Assembly (NCBI RefSeq): GCF_000307105.1
Contig: NC_018645.1
Location: 2,379,501 to 2,443,500, forward strand
Direction: 5' to 3'
Length of the DNA: 64,000 bases
Source of the DNA: Desulfobacula toluolica Tol2
GTDB lineage: Bacteria > Desulfobacterota > Desulfobacteria > Desulfobacterales > Desulfobacteraceae
Positions within the stretch are counted from its first letter, which is position 1; each line of letters begins with the position of its first letter. A model generated the notes under the pieces. It did not search any database. It saw only the letters and a program-made list of their open reading frames with translations, and was not told the DNA's origin. The position numbers and the translations under genes were made by a program. Positions 17,941 through 26,047 of the stretch are shown here, piece by piece.

Positions 17941-19871
17941 ATCGGGATAGGACCCCCCATCACTGAGGAGCCCTCCCACACCACCGGACATACGGATCGC
18001 GTATCCGGCGGTTCGGCTGATCAGGCAGATTAGTTCCCGGGCAGAAATAATCCAAGAGAAAGGAAATATTTGTTTGGCAGAGCCATGACAACCCATTTAA
18101 CCCTGCTCATGCGCCAGTGTTTCTTGCGGGAATTTCCGCAAGTGATGGCATATTGAAACGGTATGCCTCGTTTAAGCAGGTTCCGGATTTTCGTTCCGGG
18201 ATTTTTCCACTGTTTCCATACAACACATCTCAAGCGGCGGATAATCCAGCCGTTCAAGGACTTGAATATGTGTCTTGCTTCGGTGAGACAGTAATAATTC
18301 CACCATCCCCTGATGTACATATTCAATTTATCAATGATCTGGGGAAGACTTAGACCACAGTTCCGGTTTGTTAATTCTCGAACCCTTTCTTTGAAGCGCT
18401 CGATTGTTTTCCGGTGTATGCGGATCTTGGTCTTGCCGCACATACTGATAAATGTGTAGCCGAGAAATTTGTCCAGCCATGGTCGGCTGACCTTGCTTTT
18501 CTCTTCATTGACCTTGAGCCTGAGCTTTACGGTTATAAACCGTGTAACACTTTTCATAACACGTTCGGCCGCTTTCTTGCTCTTGAGATATATGACAAAG
18601 TCATCAGCGTATCTGACAAATTTATGCCCTCTTTTCTCCAACTCTTTATCCAGTTCATCCAAAACGATATTTGAAATCACTGGTGAAAGAGGGCCGCCTT
18701 GAGGAGTTCCTTCAGCGGCAGATACAACCACCCCGTCGATCATGACACCGGCTGTTAAGTAACTTCGGATAAGCTTGAGAACCCGCTTATCCTTTATTCT
18801 TTCAGCCAGACGGCTCATGAGGCGGTCATGGTTCACTCTGTCGAAAAATTTGGAAAGATCCATATTAACAGAGTGTGTATATCCTGAGAGCAGATAAACT
18901 TTGCCTTGGAGTATGGCATCATGCTGGGATCTTCCAGGTCTGAATCCATGACTGGACTCAGAAAAATGCGGGTCCCATATTTGCTGCAATATCTCGCTGA
19001 CGGCTTGCTGGATCAAACGATCCAAAACTGTTGGAATGCCAAGCAGTCTTACTCCGCCATCGGGTTTAGGAATTTCTTTCCTTTTCGCCGGTAATGGCTT
19101 GTAGTTTCCCTGCAGCAACTTTCCCTTAACTTTGGGCCAGTGGCGTCTGAGGTAACCCGGTAGTTGATCAACGGTCATGTTGTCGATTCCAGGTGCCCCT
19201 TTGTTGCTACGGACCCTTTTTAATGCTCTGAACATGTTTCCCCTTTCAAGGATAAACTCCATGAGTCGGGAACTTTCTGTCGGACTTTCGGTGATCTGTA
19301 ACGCTGTGAACATTTCCATCTGCTGTGGCAATATGTCCATAAGTATACACCTCCTATTTGTCTCTATCATTTACCCGTACCATTCGGTCCGGGCACCGTT
19401 CGGGCCTTCACCGGGGTGAGTCCTCCGTGGAATTCACGGCTCGTTTTCCTGCGGCTACTATGCCCTCTGCTGACTTCTTCCATGCGGTCGGAGCAGGTTA
19501 CCCTGCCCTCAGCCAATTTCTGCCGCACGCGGCATCCCAGGGCAGCATGGAAGATCTCCCGGGGTAAAACACACGTCTTTCAATACGTGGGTGCCGAGTA
19601 TACGGACATTGCCTATAATGGATAGAGGACTTTACCTTGTGTTGCAGGCTCGTCCCGCAAATGCACGCCTAACTCGATTTCTGTACGTCACCCCGTACTT
19701 TTGTGCCACTCCGCCTCGGCGAAGCCACTGCCTTCCGGAGTACCGTCACCGGGACCCCGTTGTGATAACACTATGCCCTTCGCCTCCATCTGGCTGGGCT
19801 TGGGACTTGCCTTGACTTCCATAAAGGAAGATGCAGGCTCACCCTTAAGACGTGTGCCGTGCCCGGCACAC
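17941..19871 (-). mobile_element. Group IIC (attC-type) intron, copy 5 (middle of the stack)
   Basis: 1931 bp with introns directly on both sides. Alleles GTGATGG and TTGAAATC, plus private TGCCAAGCAG and TTTCGCCGG, distinguish it from both neighbours, so it is not a simple tandem duplicate. Confidence 0.93.
18030..19340 (-). CDS. ltrA: Group II intron reverse transcriptase/maturase, copy 5
   Basis: 436 residues. Differs from the majority by Ala for Val in PLPAKRKEIPK and Ile in QYAITCGN. Motifs intact. Confidence 0.92.
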   Translation of the reverse strand: MDILPQQMEMFTALQITESPTESSRLMEFILERGNMFRALKRVRSNKGAPGIDNMTVDQLPGYLRRHWPKVKGKLLQGNYKPLPAKRKEIPKPDGGVRLLGIPTVLDRLIQQAVSEILQQIWDPHFSESSHGFRPGRSQHDAILQGKVYLLSGYTHSVNMDLSKFFDRVNHDRLMSRLAERIKDKRVLKLIRSYLTAGVMIDGVVVSAAEGTPQGGPLSPVISNIVLDELDKELEKRGHKFVRYADDFVIYLKSKKAAERVMKSVTRFITVKLRLKVNEEKSKVSRPWLDKFLGYTFISMCGKTKIRIHRKTIERFKERVRELTNRNCGLSLPQIIDKLNMYIRGWWNYYCLTEARHIFKSLNGWIIRRLRCVVWKQWKNPGTKIRNLLKRGIPFQYAITCGNSRKKHWRMSRVKWVVMALPNKYFLSLGLFLPGN

Positions 19872-21802
19872 ATCGGGATAGGACCCCCCATCACTGAGGA
19901 GCCCTCCCACACCACCGGACATACGGATCGCGTATCCGGCGGTTCGGCTGATCAGGCAGATTAGTTCCCGGGCAGAAATAATCCAAGAGAAAGGAAATAT
20001 TTGTTTGGCAGAGCCATGACAACCCATTTAACCCTGCTCATGCGCCAGTGTTTCTTGCGGGAATTTCCGCAAGTGATGGCATATTGAAACGGTATGCCTC
20101 GTTTAAGCAGGTTCCGGATTTTCGTTCCGGGATTTTTCCACTGTTTCCATACAACACATCTCAAGCGGCGGATAATCCAGCCGTTCAAGGACTTGAATAT
20201 GTGTCTTGCTTCGGTGAGACAGTAATAATTCCACCATCCCCTGATGTACATATTCAATTTATCAATGATCTGGGGAAGACTTAGACCACAGTTCCGGTTT
20301 GTTAATTCTCGAACCCTTTCTTTGAAGCGCTCGATTGTTTTCCGGTGTATGCGGATCTTGGTCTTGCCGCACATACTGATAAATGTGTAGCCGAGAAATT
20401 TGTCCAGCCATGGTCGGCTGACCTTGCTTTTCTCTTCATTGACCTTGAGCCTGAGCTTTACGGTTATAAACCGTGTAACACTTTTCATAACACGTTCGGC
20501 CGCTTTCTTGCTCTTGAGATATATGACAAAGTCATCAGCGTATCTGACAAATTTATGCCCTCTTTTCTCCAACTCTTTATCCAGTTCATCCAAAACGATA
20601 TTTGAGATCACTGGTGAAAGAGGGCCGCCTTGAGGAGTTCCTTCAGCGGCAGATACAACCACCCCGTCGATCATGACACCGGCTGTTAAGTAACTTCGGA
20701 TAAGCTTGAGAACCCGCTTATCCTTTATTCTTTCAGCCAGACGGCTCATGAGGCGGTCATGGTTCACTCTGTCGAAAAATTTGGAAAGATCCATATTAAC
20801 AGAGTGTGTATATCCTGAGAGCAGATAAACTTTGCCTTGGAGTATGGCATCATGCTGGGATCTTCCAGGTCTGAATCCATGACTGGACTCAGAAAAATGC
20901 GGGTCCCATATTTGCTGCAATATCTCGCTGACGGCTTGCTGGATCAAACGATCCAAAACTGTTGGAATGCCGAGCAGTCTTACTCCGCCATCGGGTTTAG
21001 GAATTTCTTTCCTTTTCACCGGTAATGGCTTGTAGTTTCCCTGCAGCAACTTTCCCTTAACTTTGGGCCAGTGGCGTCTGAGGTAACCCGGTAGTTGATC
21101 AACGGTCATGTTGTCGATTCCAGGTGCCCCTTTGTTGCTACGGACCCTTTTTAATGCTCTGAACATGTTTCCCCTTTCAAGGATAAACTCCATGAGTCGG
21201 GAACTTTCTGTCGGACTTTCGGTGATCTGTAACGCTGTGAACATTTCCATCTGCTGTGGCAATATGTCCATAAGTATACACCTCCTATTTGTCTCTATCA
21301 TTTACCCGTACCATTCGGTCCGGGCACCGTTCGGGCCTTCACCGGGGTGAGTCCTCCGTGGAATTCACGGCTCGTTTTCCTGCGGCTACTATGCCCTCTG
21401 CTGACTTCTTCCATGCGGTCGGAGCAGGTTACCCTGCCCTCAGCCAATTTCTGCCGCACGCGGCATCCCAGGGCAGCATGGAAGATCTCCCGGGGTAAAA
21501 CACACGTCTTTCAATACGTGGGTGCCGAGTATACGGACATTGCCTATAATGGATAGAGGACTTTACCTTGTGTTGCAGGCTCGTCCCGCAAATGCACGCC
21601 TAACTCGATTTCTGTACGTCACCCCGTACTTTTGTGCCACTCCGCCTCGGCGAAGCCACTGCCTTCCGGAGTACCGTCACCGGGACCCCGTTGTGATAAC
21701 ACTATGCCCTTCGCCTCCATCTGGCTGGGCTTGGGACTTGCCTTGACTTCCATAAAGGAAGATGCAGGCTCACCCTTAAGACGTGTGCCGTGCCCGGCAC
21801 AC
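19872..21802 (-). mobile_element. Group IIC (attC-type) intron, copy 6 (right member, next to the attC)
   Basis: 1931 bp. Its 5' exon on the minus strand is the R'' sequence CCGCCTGTT, so it would be the last to arrive. Alleles GTGATGG with TTGAGATC form a combination unlike either neighbour. Confidence 0.93.
19961..21271 (-). CDS. ltrA: Group II intron reverse transcriptase/maturase, copy 6
   Basis: 436 residues, Ile for Val in QYAITCGN, otherwise the majority protein. Confidence 0.92.
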   Translation of the reverse strand: MDILPQQMEMFTALQITESPTESSRLMEFILERGNMFRALKRVRSNKGAPGIDNMTVDQLPGYLRRHWPKVKGKLLQGNYKPLPVKRKEIPKPDGGVRLLGIPTVLDRLIQQAVSEILQQIWDPHFSESSHGFRPGRSQHDAILQGKVYLLSGYTHSVNMDLSKFFDRVNHDRLMSRLAERIKDKRVLKLIRSYLTAGVMIDGVVVSAAEGTPQGGPLSPVISNIVLDELDKELEKRGHKFVRYADDFVIYLKSKKAAERVMKSVTRFITVKLRLKVNEEKSKVSRPWLDKFLGYTFISMCGKTKIRIHRKTIERFKERVRELTNRNCGLSLPQIIDKLNMYIRGWWNYYCLTEARHIFKSLNGWIIRRLRCVVWKQWKNPGTKIRNLLKRGIPFQYAITCGNSRKKHWRMSRVKWVVMALPNKYFLSLGLFLPGN

Positions 21803-21925
21803 AACAGGCGGGTGAACCGGACAGCAAGGGTCTCCTTCTTTTTAAAGGTTGAAAAAACTTTTGAATGATGTGCTTTCAATCAATTTTTTTGGAAACCCTT
21901 GCTGCCCGTTACCCAAGCGTTGTAC
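21803..21925 (+). repeat. attC site with stacked introns 4-6 at its R'' box
   Basis: AAC 21803-21805, R' GTTGTAC 21919-21925. Confidence 0.85.
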
Positions 21926-21973
21926 CCCAATTACACATGGCAGCCAGTGTGGAGATATGTCAAGATTTTTTGC

Positions 21974-22002
21974 TTGAAACGGTTACAAAAAAGACCTATA
22001 AT
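21974..22002 (+). promoter_or_regulatory. Promoter of the Phd/RelE cassette
   Basis: TTGAAA (21974-21979), 17 bases, perfect TATAAT (21997-22002). AAGACCTA occurs at 21991-21998 and again at 22003-22010, straddling the -10 box, and is a candidate site for autorepression by the antitoxin. Confidence 0.6.
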
Positions 22003-22039
22003 AAGACCTAAATATCAACCATTATTAATGGAGGTCTTT

Positions 22040-22291
22040 ATGGAGGCCGTATTAGCTAACTGTTCAGCAAGTATTTCTGAGTTAAAGAAAAACCCCTCAG
22101 CATTGATTGACGCATCAGGCGGAGAACCCATTGCTATCTTAAACCACAACAAACCAACCGCTTACTTGATCCCAGCCGACACCTATCAGCAAATCCTTGA
22201 TAGGTTGGAGGATTATGAACTCGGACTGATCGTTAAAGAGCGTGAACATGAGAAAGCCCAGGCCATTGAGGTAGATATCAATGAGCTATAA
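22040..22291 (+). CDS. Phd/YefM-family antitoxin
   Basis: 83 residues (MEAVLANCSASISELKKNPS...). The N-terminal DNA-binding and dimerising fold shows SISELKKNPSALIDASGGEPIAILNHNKPTAYLIP; the acidic C-terminal helix would wrap the toxin. The start at 22040 follows GGAGGT at 22030-22035; an ATG at 22028 overlaps that site and is less likely. It overlaps the toxin gene by 11 bases. Confidence 0.88.
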   Translation: MEAVLANCSASISELKKNPSALIDASGGEPIAILNHNKPTAYLIPADTYQQILDRLEDYELGLIVKEREHEKAQAIEVDINEL

Positions 22292-22565
22292 ACTAAAGTT
22301 TCTCCCAACGGCTCTGAAGGAATGGAAGAAGCTGGATAATTCTATTTTGGCGCAATTCAGGAAGAAACTGAAAGAGTGTTTGGAGGTACCTCATGTACCC
22401 TCCGGTAAGCTTTCCGGCTTTGAGAATCATTACAAAATCAAACTTAGGGCCAGTGGGTATCGACTTGTGTATGAAGTGATCGATCAAGAATTGTTCGTCC
22501 TTGTTGTTGCTGTTGGAAAAAGAGAAAAAGGTGCTGTGTATGAAAAAGCACGAGACAGATCATGA
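22281..22565 (+). CDS. relE: RelE-family toxin
   Basis: 94 residues (MSYKLKFLPTALKEWKKLDN...). The ParE/RelE fold is seen in the KLKFLPTALKEWKKLD start, the YKIKLRASGYRLVYEVIDQ central strand with basic catalytic residues, and the VLVVAVGKREKGAVY end. Predicted to cleave mRNA on the ribosome. Its TGA overlaps an ATG opening a third, broken gene. Confidence 0.9.
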   Translation: MSYKLKFLPTALKEWKKLDNSILAQFRKKLKECLEVPHVPSGKLSGFENHYKIKLRASGYRLVYEVIDQELFVLVVAVGKREKGAVYEKARDRS

Positions 22566-22870
22566 ACTCAAATAAAGCCTCCCGAGAGAAGCTAATAAAA
22601 AACCTTGGTGGATACGATGGTAGCACCGGACCCTCTTAAGCTGCAAAAGCCGAAATTTTTGCAAGTTGCGTTGAAGATCTTATAAACTCTATTGACAAAA
22701 ATTCCGAAAAAAGTAGTCTGCTAAGCAGGATCCTTATTTGGCTGAATGTCATTTTGGCTATTGCGACACTGGCATTGGCAATTATTGCCGGAACAGATCT
22801 GTATTTGTGCATTCAGGGGGTTGGCAGCTTTCACCAAAGCACTCAGATTTCTACAGATGTGAGCAAATAG
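22562..22870 (+). pseudogene. Third gene of the Phd/RelE operon, small membrane protein with in-frame stop
   Basis: The ATG overlaps the relE stop (ATGA). The frame reads MNSNKASREKLIKNLGGYDG and, after a TAA at 22637-22639 (codon 26), continues without break for 77 codons to TAG at 22868-22870. The later part has a coiled or helical region (EIFASCVEDLINSIDKNSEK) and one strong membrane segment (ILIWLNVILAIATLALAII). The intact frame on both sides of one stop suggests a recent nonsense mutation. Function unknown. Confidence 0.6.
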
Positions 22871-23004
22871 TGGTCTATTTGCTTGATACCGTTCTGCTTC
22901 AACTTTTTGGTATTCCTCTGCAAGTCTTGGTCGATTAATGAAAAATTGAACTTAAATCAATGAGTTGTTGAATTATTTAATTTCTCCTTATGCGAGGGTA
23001 CAAC
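22871..23004. other. Cassette tail, no gene
   Basis: About 130 bp with no gene, ending GTACAAC, the R'' box into which IS91-like copy D inserted. Confidence 0.5.
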
Positions 23005-23313
23005 AAATAAAGGATTAGTAACCGTGCCGAGGCACGAGGCTCGGTACTAATCCTATGGTTCAAGAAGCTGCGGATCAATAGGGGGAAAGGTTAACGATTT
23101 GCTGGATGTGTTTATGACAAGATGTGATTAAAATATCAAAAGATGGCCTTTATCCTGATGTAAAAATCAAAATTCAGGTCGTTTTCAGCCCTTAAAACCC
23201 AGGTCAAAAATTAAAATACCGTCAATTTGGCGTACGGATACTGAAGCATGTCGATAGTCATTTATCAGGCTGTTTTTAAAGTCGAGCAACACCGGGTAGT
23301 CAGTTTTGTGAAG

Positions 23314-24399
23314 TTATCCGGGCCTGCCTCTTGGTTCCGGCTTTGCAAAGAAAATAAATTTCAAATCATGCCCGCAATGGCTGCATTTAATACCCGGTAT
23401 TTCAAGTTCCGGGATTTTAATAAAAAGAGCAATAATGTCATGGATGAATGAGATGAGTTCACGGATTTTTTCTATGGACAATGCGCTGTTGGGATTGAGA
23501 AATCCATAATGTCTAATTTTCATAAACCCTTTGGGAAGAACATGCTGCAAGAACCGTCGGATAAACTCCATGGCATCCAATGCCATAGTTTTCCATTTCT
23601 TTTTTTCACGGTCTTTATACAAAAATTTGATGACGCCATTTTCAATGCTTTTAATACGATTATTGGAGATGGCAACCCGGAACACATATCTTGAAAGATA
23701 GCGCAGGGAATTTTGTCCCTGCGCCACGGCCTGGCTGTCAATCACCCATTGCTGTTTCCATACTGCGGAATCAATTTTATCGAGCAGCCCGGCTTTTTTT
23801 ATGGCATCTTTGAATTTGGCTTTAAAAATGACCGCCAGAGGTTTTGTGTGAACAAACAGATCCTGTCTGGAAGAAAGCCATTGGTCATTATCAGATAAAG
23901 CACCTCCGGGAATTATTATATGCAAATGTGGATGATACTGAAGCATGCCGCCCCATGTGTGGAGGGCTGCCAGATATCCGATTCGATCAGATCCGATAAA
24001 CCGTGTATCTTGTGCCAGTTTTTTCAGGGCTTCATTGGTGCATGAAAACAGGGCACCATAAGATAATTTTTGATGAGACCTTACAACATCCCGCAGGCCC
24101 TGGGGAAGTGTAATGGTTAACAGGAAATAATAGGTCGGCAGCAGCTTTTTCATCTGCTGATCCAGCCACTGGTCCGCTTTACTCTGCTGACAGTTGGGAC
24201 AATGACGATTGCCGCAGCAGCAGTGAATAAAATGCAGATTACGGCAGTCATCACATTCATACACCATTGTTCCAAAGGAACCCTTTCTGCAGGCACTGAT
24301 ATCCCGTATGGTTTTTTTATGAGACTTCGGCATTCGATCTCCATAAAGTGTCAGATATTTCGGCCCATACATTTGGAAGATTTTTTGAACAGCACTCAT
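23314..24399 (-). CDS. IS91-family HUH transposase, copy D
   Basis: 361 residues, same protein as copy C (SRYVFR). HUH and Tyr motifs intact. Confidence 0.92.
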   Translation of the reverse strand: MSAVQKIFQMYGPKYLTLYGDRMPKSHKKTIRDISACRKGSFGTMVYECDDCRNLHFIHCCCGNRHCPNCQQSKADQWLDQQMKKLLPTYYFLLTITLPQGLRDVVRSHQKLSYGALFSCTNEALKKLAQDTRFIGSDRIGYLAALHTWGGMLQYHPHLHIIIPGGALSDNDQWLSSRQDLFVHTKPLAVIFKAKFKDAIKKAGLLDKIDSAVWKQQWVIDSQAVAQGQNSLRYLSRYVFRVAISNNRIKSIENGVIKFLYKDREKKKWKTMALDAMEFIRRFLQHVLPKGFMKIRHYGFLNPNSALSIEKIRELISFIHDIIALFIKIPELEIPGIKCSHCGHDLKFIFFAKPEPRGRPG

Positions 24400-25271
24400 G
24401 ACAACACCCCCTGCATGACTTTGGAAACTTTGTCATTGGAATCAACTTGGGCCTGTGTGGTCACATGCAGATAAATCATGGTGCTTTTAAGGGTTTTATG
24501 GCCTAATATTTTTTGCACATGGCGTATGGGGATATTAGCTTCCAGCAAATGCGTCGCATAGGCATGGCGGAAGACATGAGGGTGAACATGTTTTTTAAAC
24601 TTCAGGCGTTTCAAAGTAGATCGCAAAACGCCTTGAACCCCACTGTCACTGACATGATTTTTGGCATATTGAGCGTCCTTACCGCCATTGCGGCCCAAAG
24701 CAGGGAATATCCATTTTGAATTACGATGGGTTTTATAGTATTTGCGCAACGTCAACAGGGTTATTTTGGGTAAAGGCACCGTCCTGTCCATGGCACCCTT
24801 TCCACCGTGAATATGCACAAGTCCCCTGTCGGAAAGAATATCTTTGACCTGAAGTGTTGTTGCCTCCCTTAAACGCAGTCCCATGGAATATAATGTCAAA
24901 TAAAATGCATGACTTTGCACAGTGGGAAGGGCATAAATAATCTTTCTGACTTCCTCCAGACTCAGAATAGTCGGTAAGGTCTGCTCACGCTTCCATTTGA
25001 TGTCGTTGAAAATGTTCCAGGACCGGACCAGCGTTTTGGTAAAAAAATGCTGAATACCAGAGTAACTGATCCGCAGAGTAGCAGCGCTCCAGCCGAATTC
25101 ATTCTGGCAGCAAAGCCAGTATTGACGGAGCTGTTCTTCAGTGATATCTTCTAATGGTTTATTGTAAAAGCGATGTAGTCTTAAAACCGAACTGGTATAG
25201 GATTGAATGCTCCTTTTTGCATAACCGGCAAGTTGGAGATCTTCTTTAAAACGTTTGATTAAATTGCTCAT
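24396..25271 (-). CDS. Tyrosine recombinase of IS91-like element, copy D
   Basis: 291 residues, same protein as copy C, with a complete catalytic set. Confidence 0.92.
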   Translation of the reverse strand: MSNLIKRFKEDLQLAGYAKRSIQSYTSSVLRLHRFYNKPLEDITEEQLRQYWLCCQNEFGWSAATLRISYSGIQHFFTKTLVRSWNIFNDIKWKREQTLPTILSLEEVRKIIYALPTVQSHAFYLTLYSMGLRLREATTLQVKDILSDRGLVHIHGGKGAMDRTVPLPKITLLTLRKYYKTHRNSKWIFPALGRNGGKDAQYAKNHVSDSGVQGVLRSTLKRLKFKKHVHPHVFRHAYATHLLEANIPIRHVQKILGHKTLKSTMIYLHVTTQAQVDSNDKVSKVMQGVLS

Positions 25272-25348
25272 GGTATCTTCCTTTTTTCTTTAACCTTGTC
25301 GGGTGAAGATACCGACCTGCAAGCCGGTAACAAGATACCATGAGCAAT
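25263..25348 (-). promoter_or_regulatory. int leader hairpin, copy D
   Basis: Same inverted 17-base arms over the int ATG at 25271. Confidence 0.5.
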
Positions 25349-25399
25349 GGAATTGAACAATGATGATACGGCTTAATCTGCCGCGTAGCGGCTTACTTG

Positions 25400-25453
25400 A
25401 ACCAGTCGTTCCACCGGACTCGCTGAGGCTCGCCGGTGAACTTAACGTTCGCC
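25400..25453 (+). repeat. Short attC site (third type)
   Basis: About 54 bp: AAC, then TCCACCGGACTCGC, a TGAG loop, GCTCGCCGGTGAA and R' GTTCGCC (25447-25453). It resembles the compact ~60-bp attC sites common in mobile integrons. Confidence 0.7.
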
Positions 25454-25467
25454 TCCCAAAGCACATA

Positions 25468-25496
25468 TTGACATTTTAGTATCATATTGATACCAT
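25468..25496 (+). promoter_or_regulatory. Promoter and operator of hicAB (second pair)
   Basis: TTGACA (25468-25473), 17 bases, TACCAT (25491-25496), then seven bases to the hicA ATG, which predicts a leaderless message. The perfect inverted repeat GTATCA TAT TGATAC (25479-25493) lies between and over the promoter boxes, a likely HicB operator. Confidence 0.6.
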
Positions 25497-25503
25497 TTTA
25501 ATT

Positions 25504-25698
25504 ATGCCAAAAAAAATCAGACAACTTATAAAAGATCTTGAAAAAGCTGGTTTTATCAACCGAGGAGGGAAAGGCAGCCATCGGAATTTAATTCATCCCA
25601 AAGGAGTAGCCATAACAATTTCCGGAAACCTTGGTGATGATGCTAAGCATTATCAGGAAAAAGAAGTTCAACTTAAAATAAAAAGGTCTAAAAAATGA
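25504..25698 (+). CDS. hicA: HicA toxin
   Basis: 64 residues with the classic small HicA pattern: DLEKAGFINRGGKGSHRNLIHP, with the active-site His in GSH, followed by VAITISGNLGDDAKHYQ. It overlaps hicB by four bases. No ribosome site is visible, in keeping with leaderless start. Confidence 0.92.
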   Translation: MPKKIRQLIKDLEKAGFINRGGKGSHRNLIHPKGVAITISGNLGDDAKHYQEKEVQLKIKRSKK

Positions 25699-26030
25699 AG
25701 AAAAAAGACCATTATTTAAAAATTGTTGAGTGGTCAGAAGAAGATCAATGCTATATCGGTTCCATTCCCGGTTGGATTGGCAAATGCTGTCATGGTGACA
25801 ATGAAGAGGATGTTTATCAGCAATTGTGCCAAATATTGGATGAATGGATTGAAATTTATGAAAAGGACAATATTCCTTTGCCTGCAAGCATTTCCGGTAA
25901 AAAGTTTTCAGGGAAATTTCAATTGAGAGTTGACAGCGATTTGCATAAAGCTCTAACCATCAAAGCAATGCAAGCGAATGAAAGCTTAAACAGTTTTTGT
26001 GGAAAAATATTGCGGAAAACAATCGCATAA
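25695..26030 (+). CDS. hicB: HicB antitoxin
   Basis: 111 residues. The N-terminal HicB fold has YLKIVEWSEEDQCYIGSIPG and the CCHGDNEEDVYQQL helix; the C-terminal ribbon-helix-helix segment is FQLRVDSDLHKALTIKAMQA. Paired with hicA, likely autorepressor at 25479-25493. Confidence 0.92.
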   Translation: MKKKDHYLKIVEWSEEDQCYIGSIPGWIGKCCHGDNEEDVYQQLCQILDEWIEIYEKDNIPLPASISGKKFSGKFQLRVDSDLHKALTIKAMQANESLNSFCGKILRKTIA

Positions 26031-26047
26031 ACAAACCATTAAAGGCG

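Larger units (their letters stand above)
23005..25399 (-). mobile_element. IS91-like element copy D
   Basis: 2395 bp with AAC at 23002-23004 and 25400-25402. It separates R'' GTACAAC from the short attC stem at 25403-25453, a third attC sequence type used as target. Confidence 0.9.

Noticed and set aside
16010-21802. Repeats as an assembly artefact
   Set aside because: Copies have unique flanks, exact equal length and distinct single-base alleles. I cannot exclude collapse or misjoining fully, so long-read confirmation is advised.
22637-22639. Stop-codon readthrough (selenocysteine or pyrrolysine) in the gene after relE
   Set aside because: The codon is TAA, which neither system uses; a nonsense mutation is simpler.
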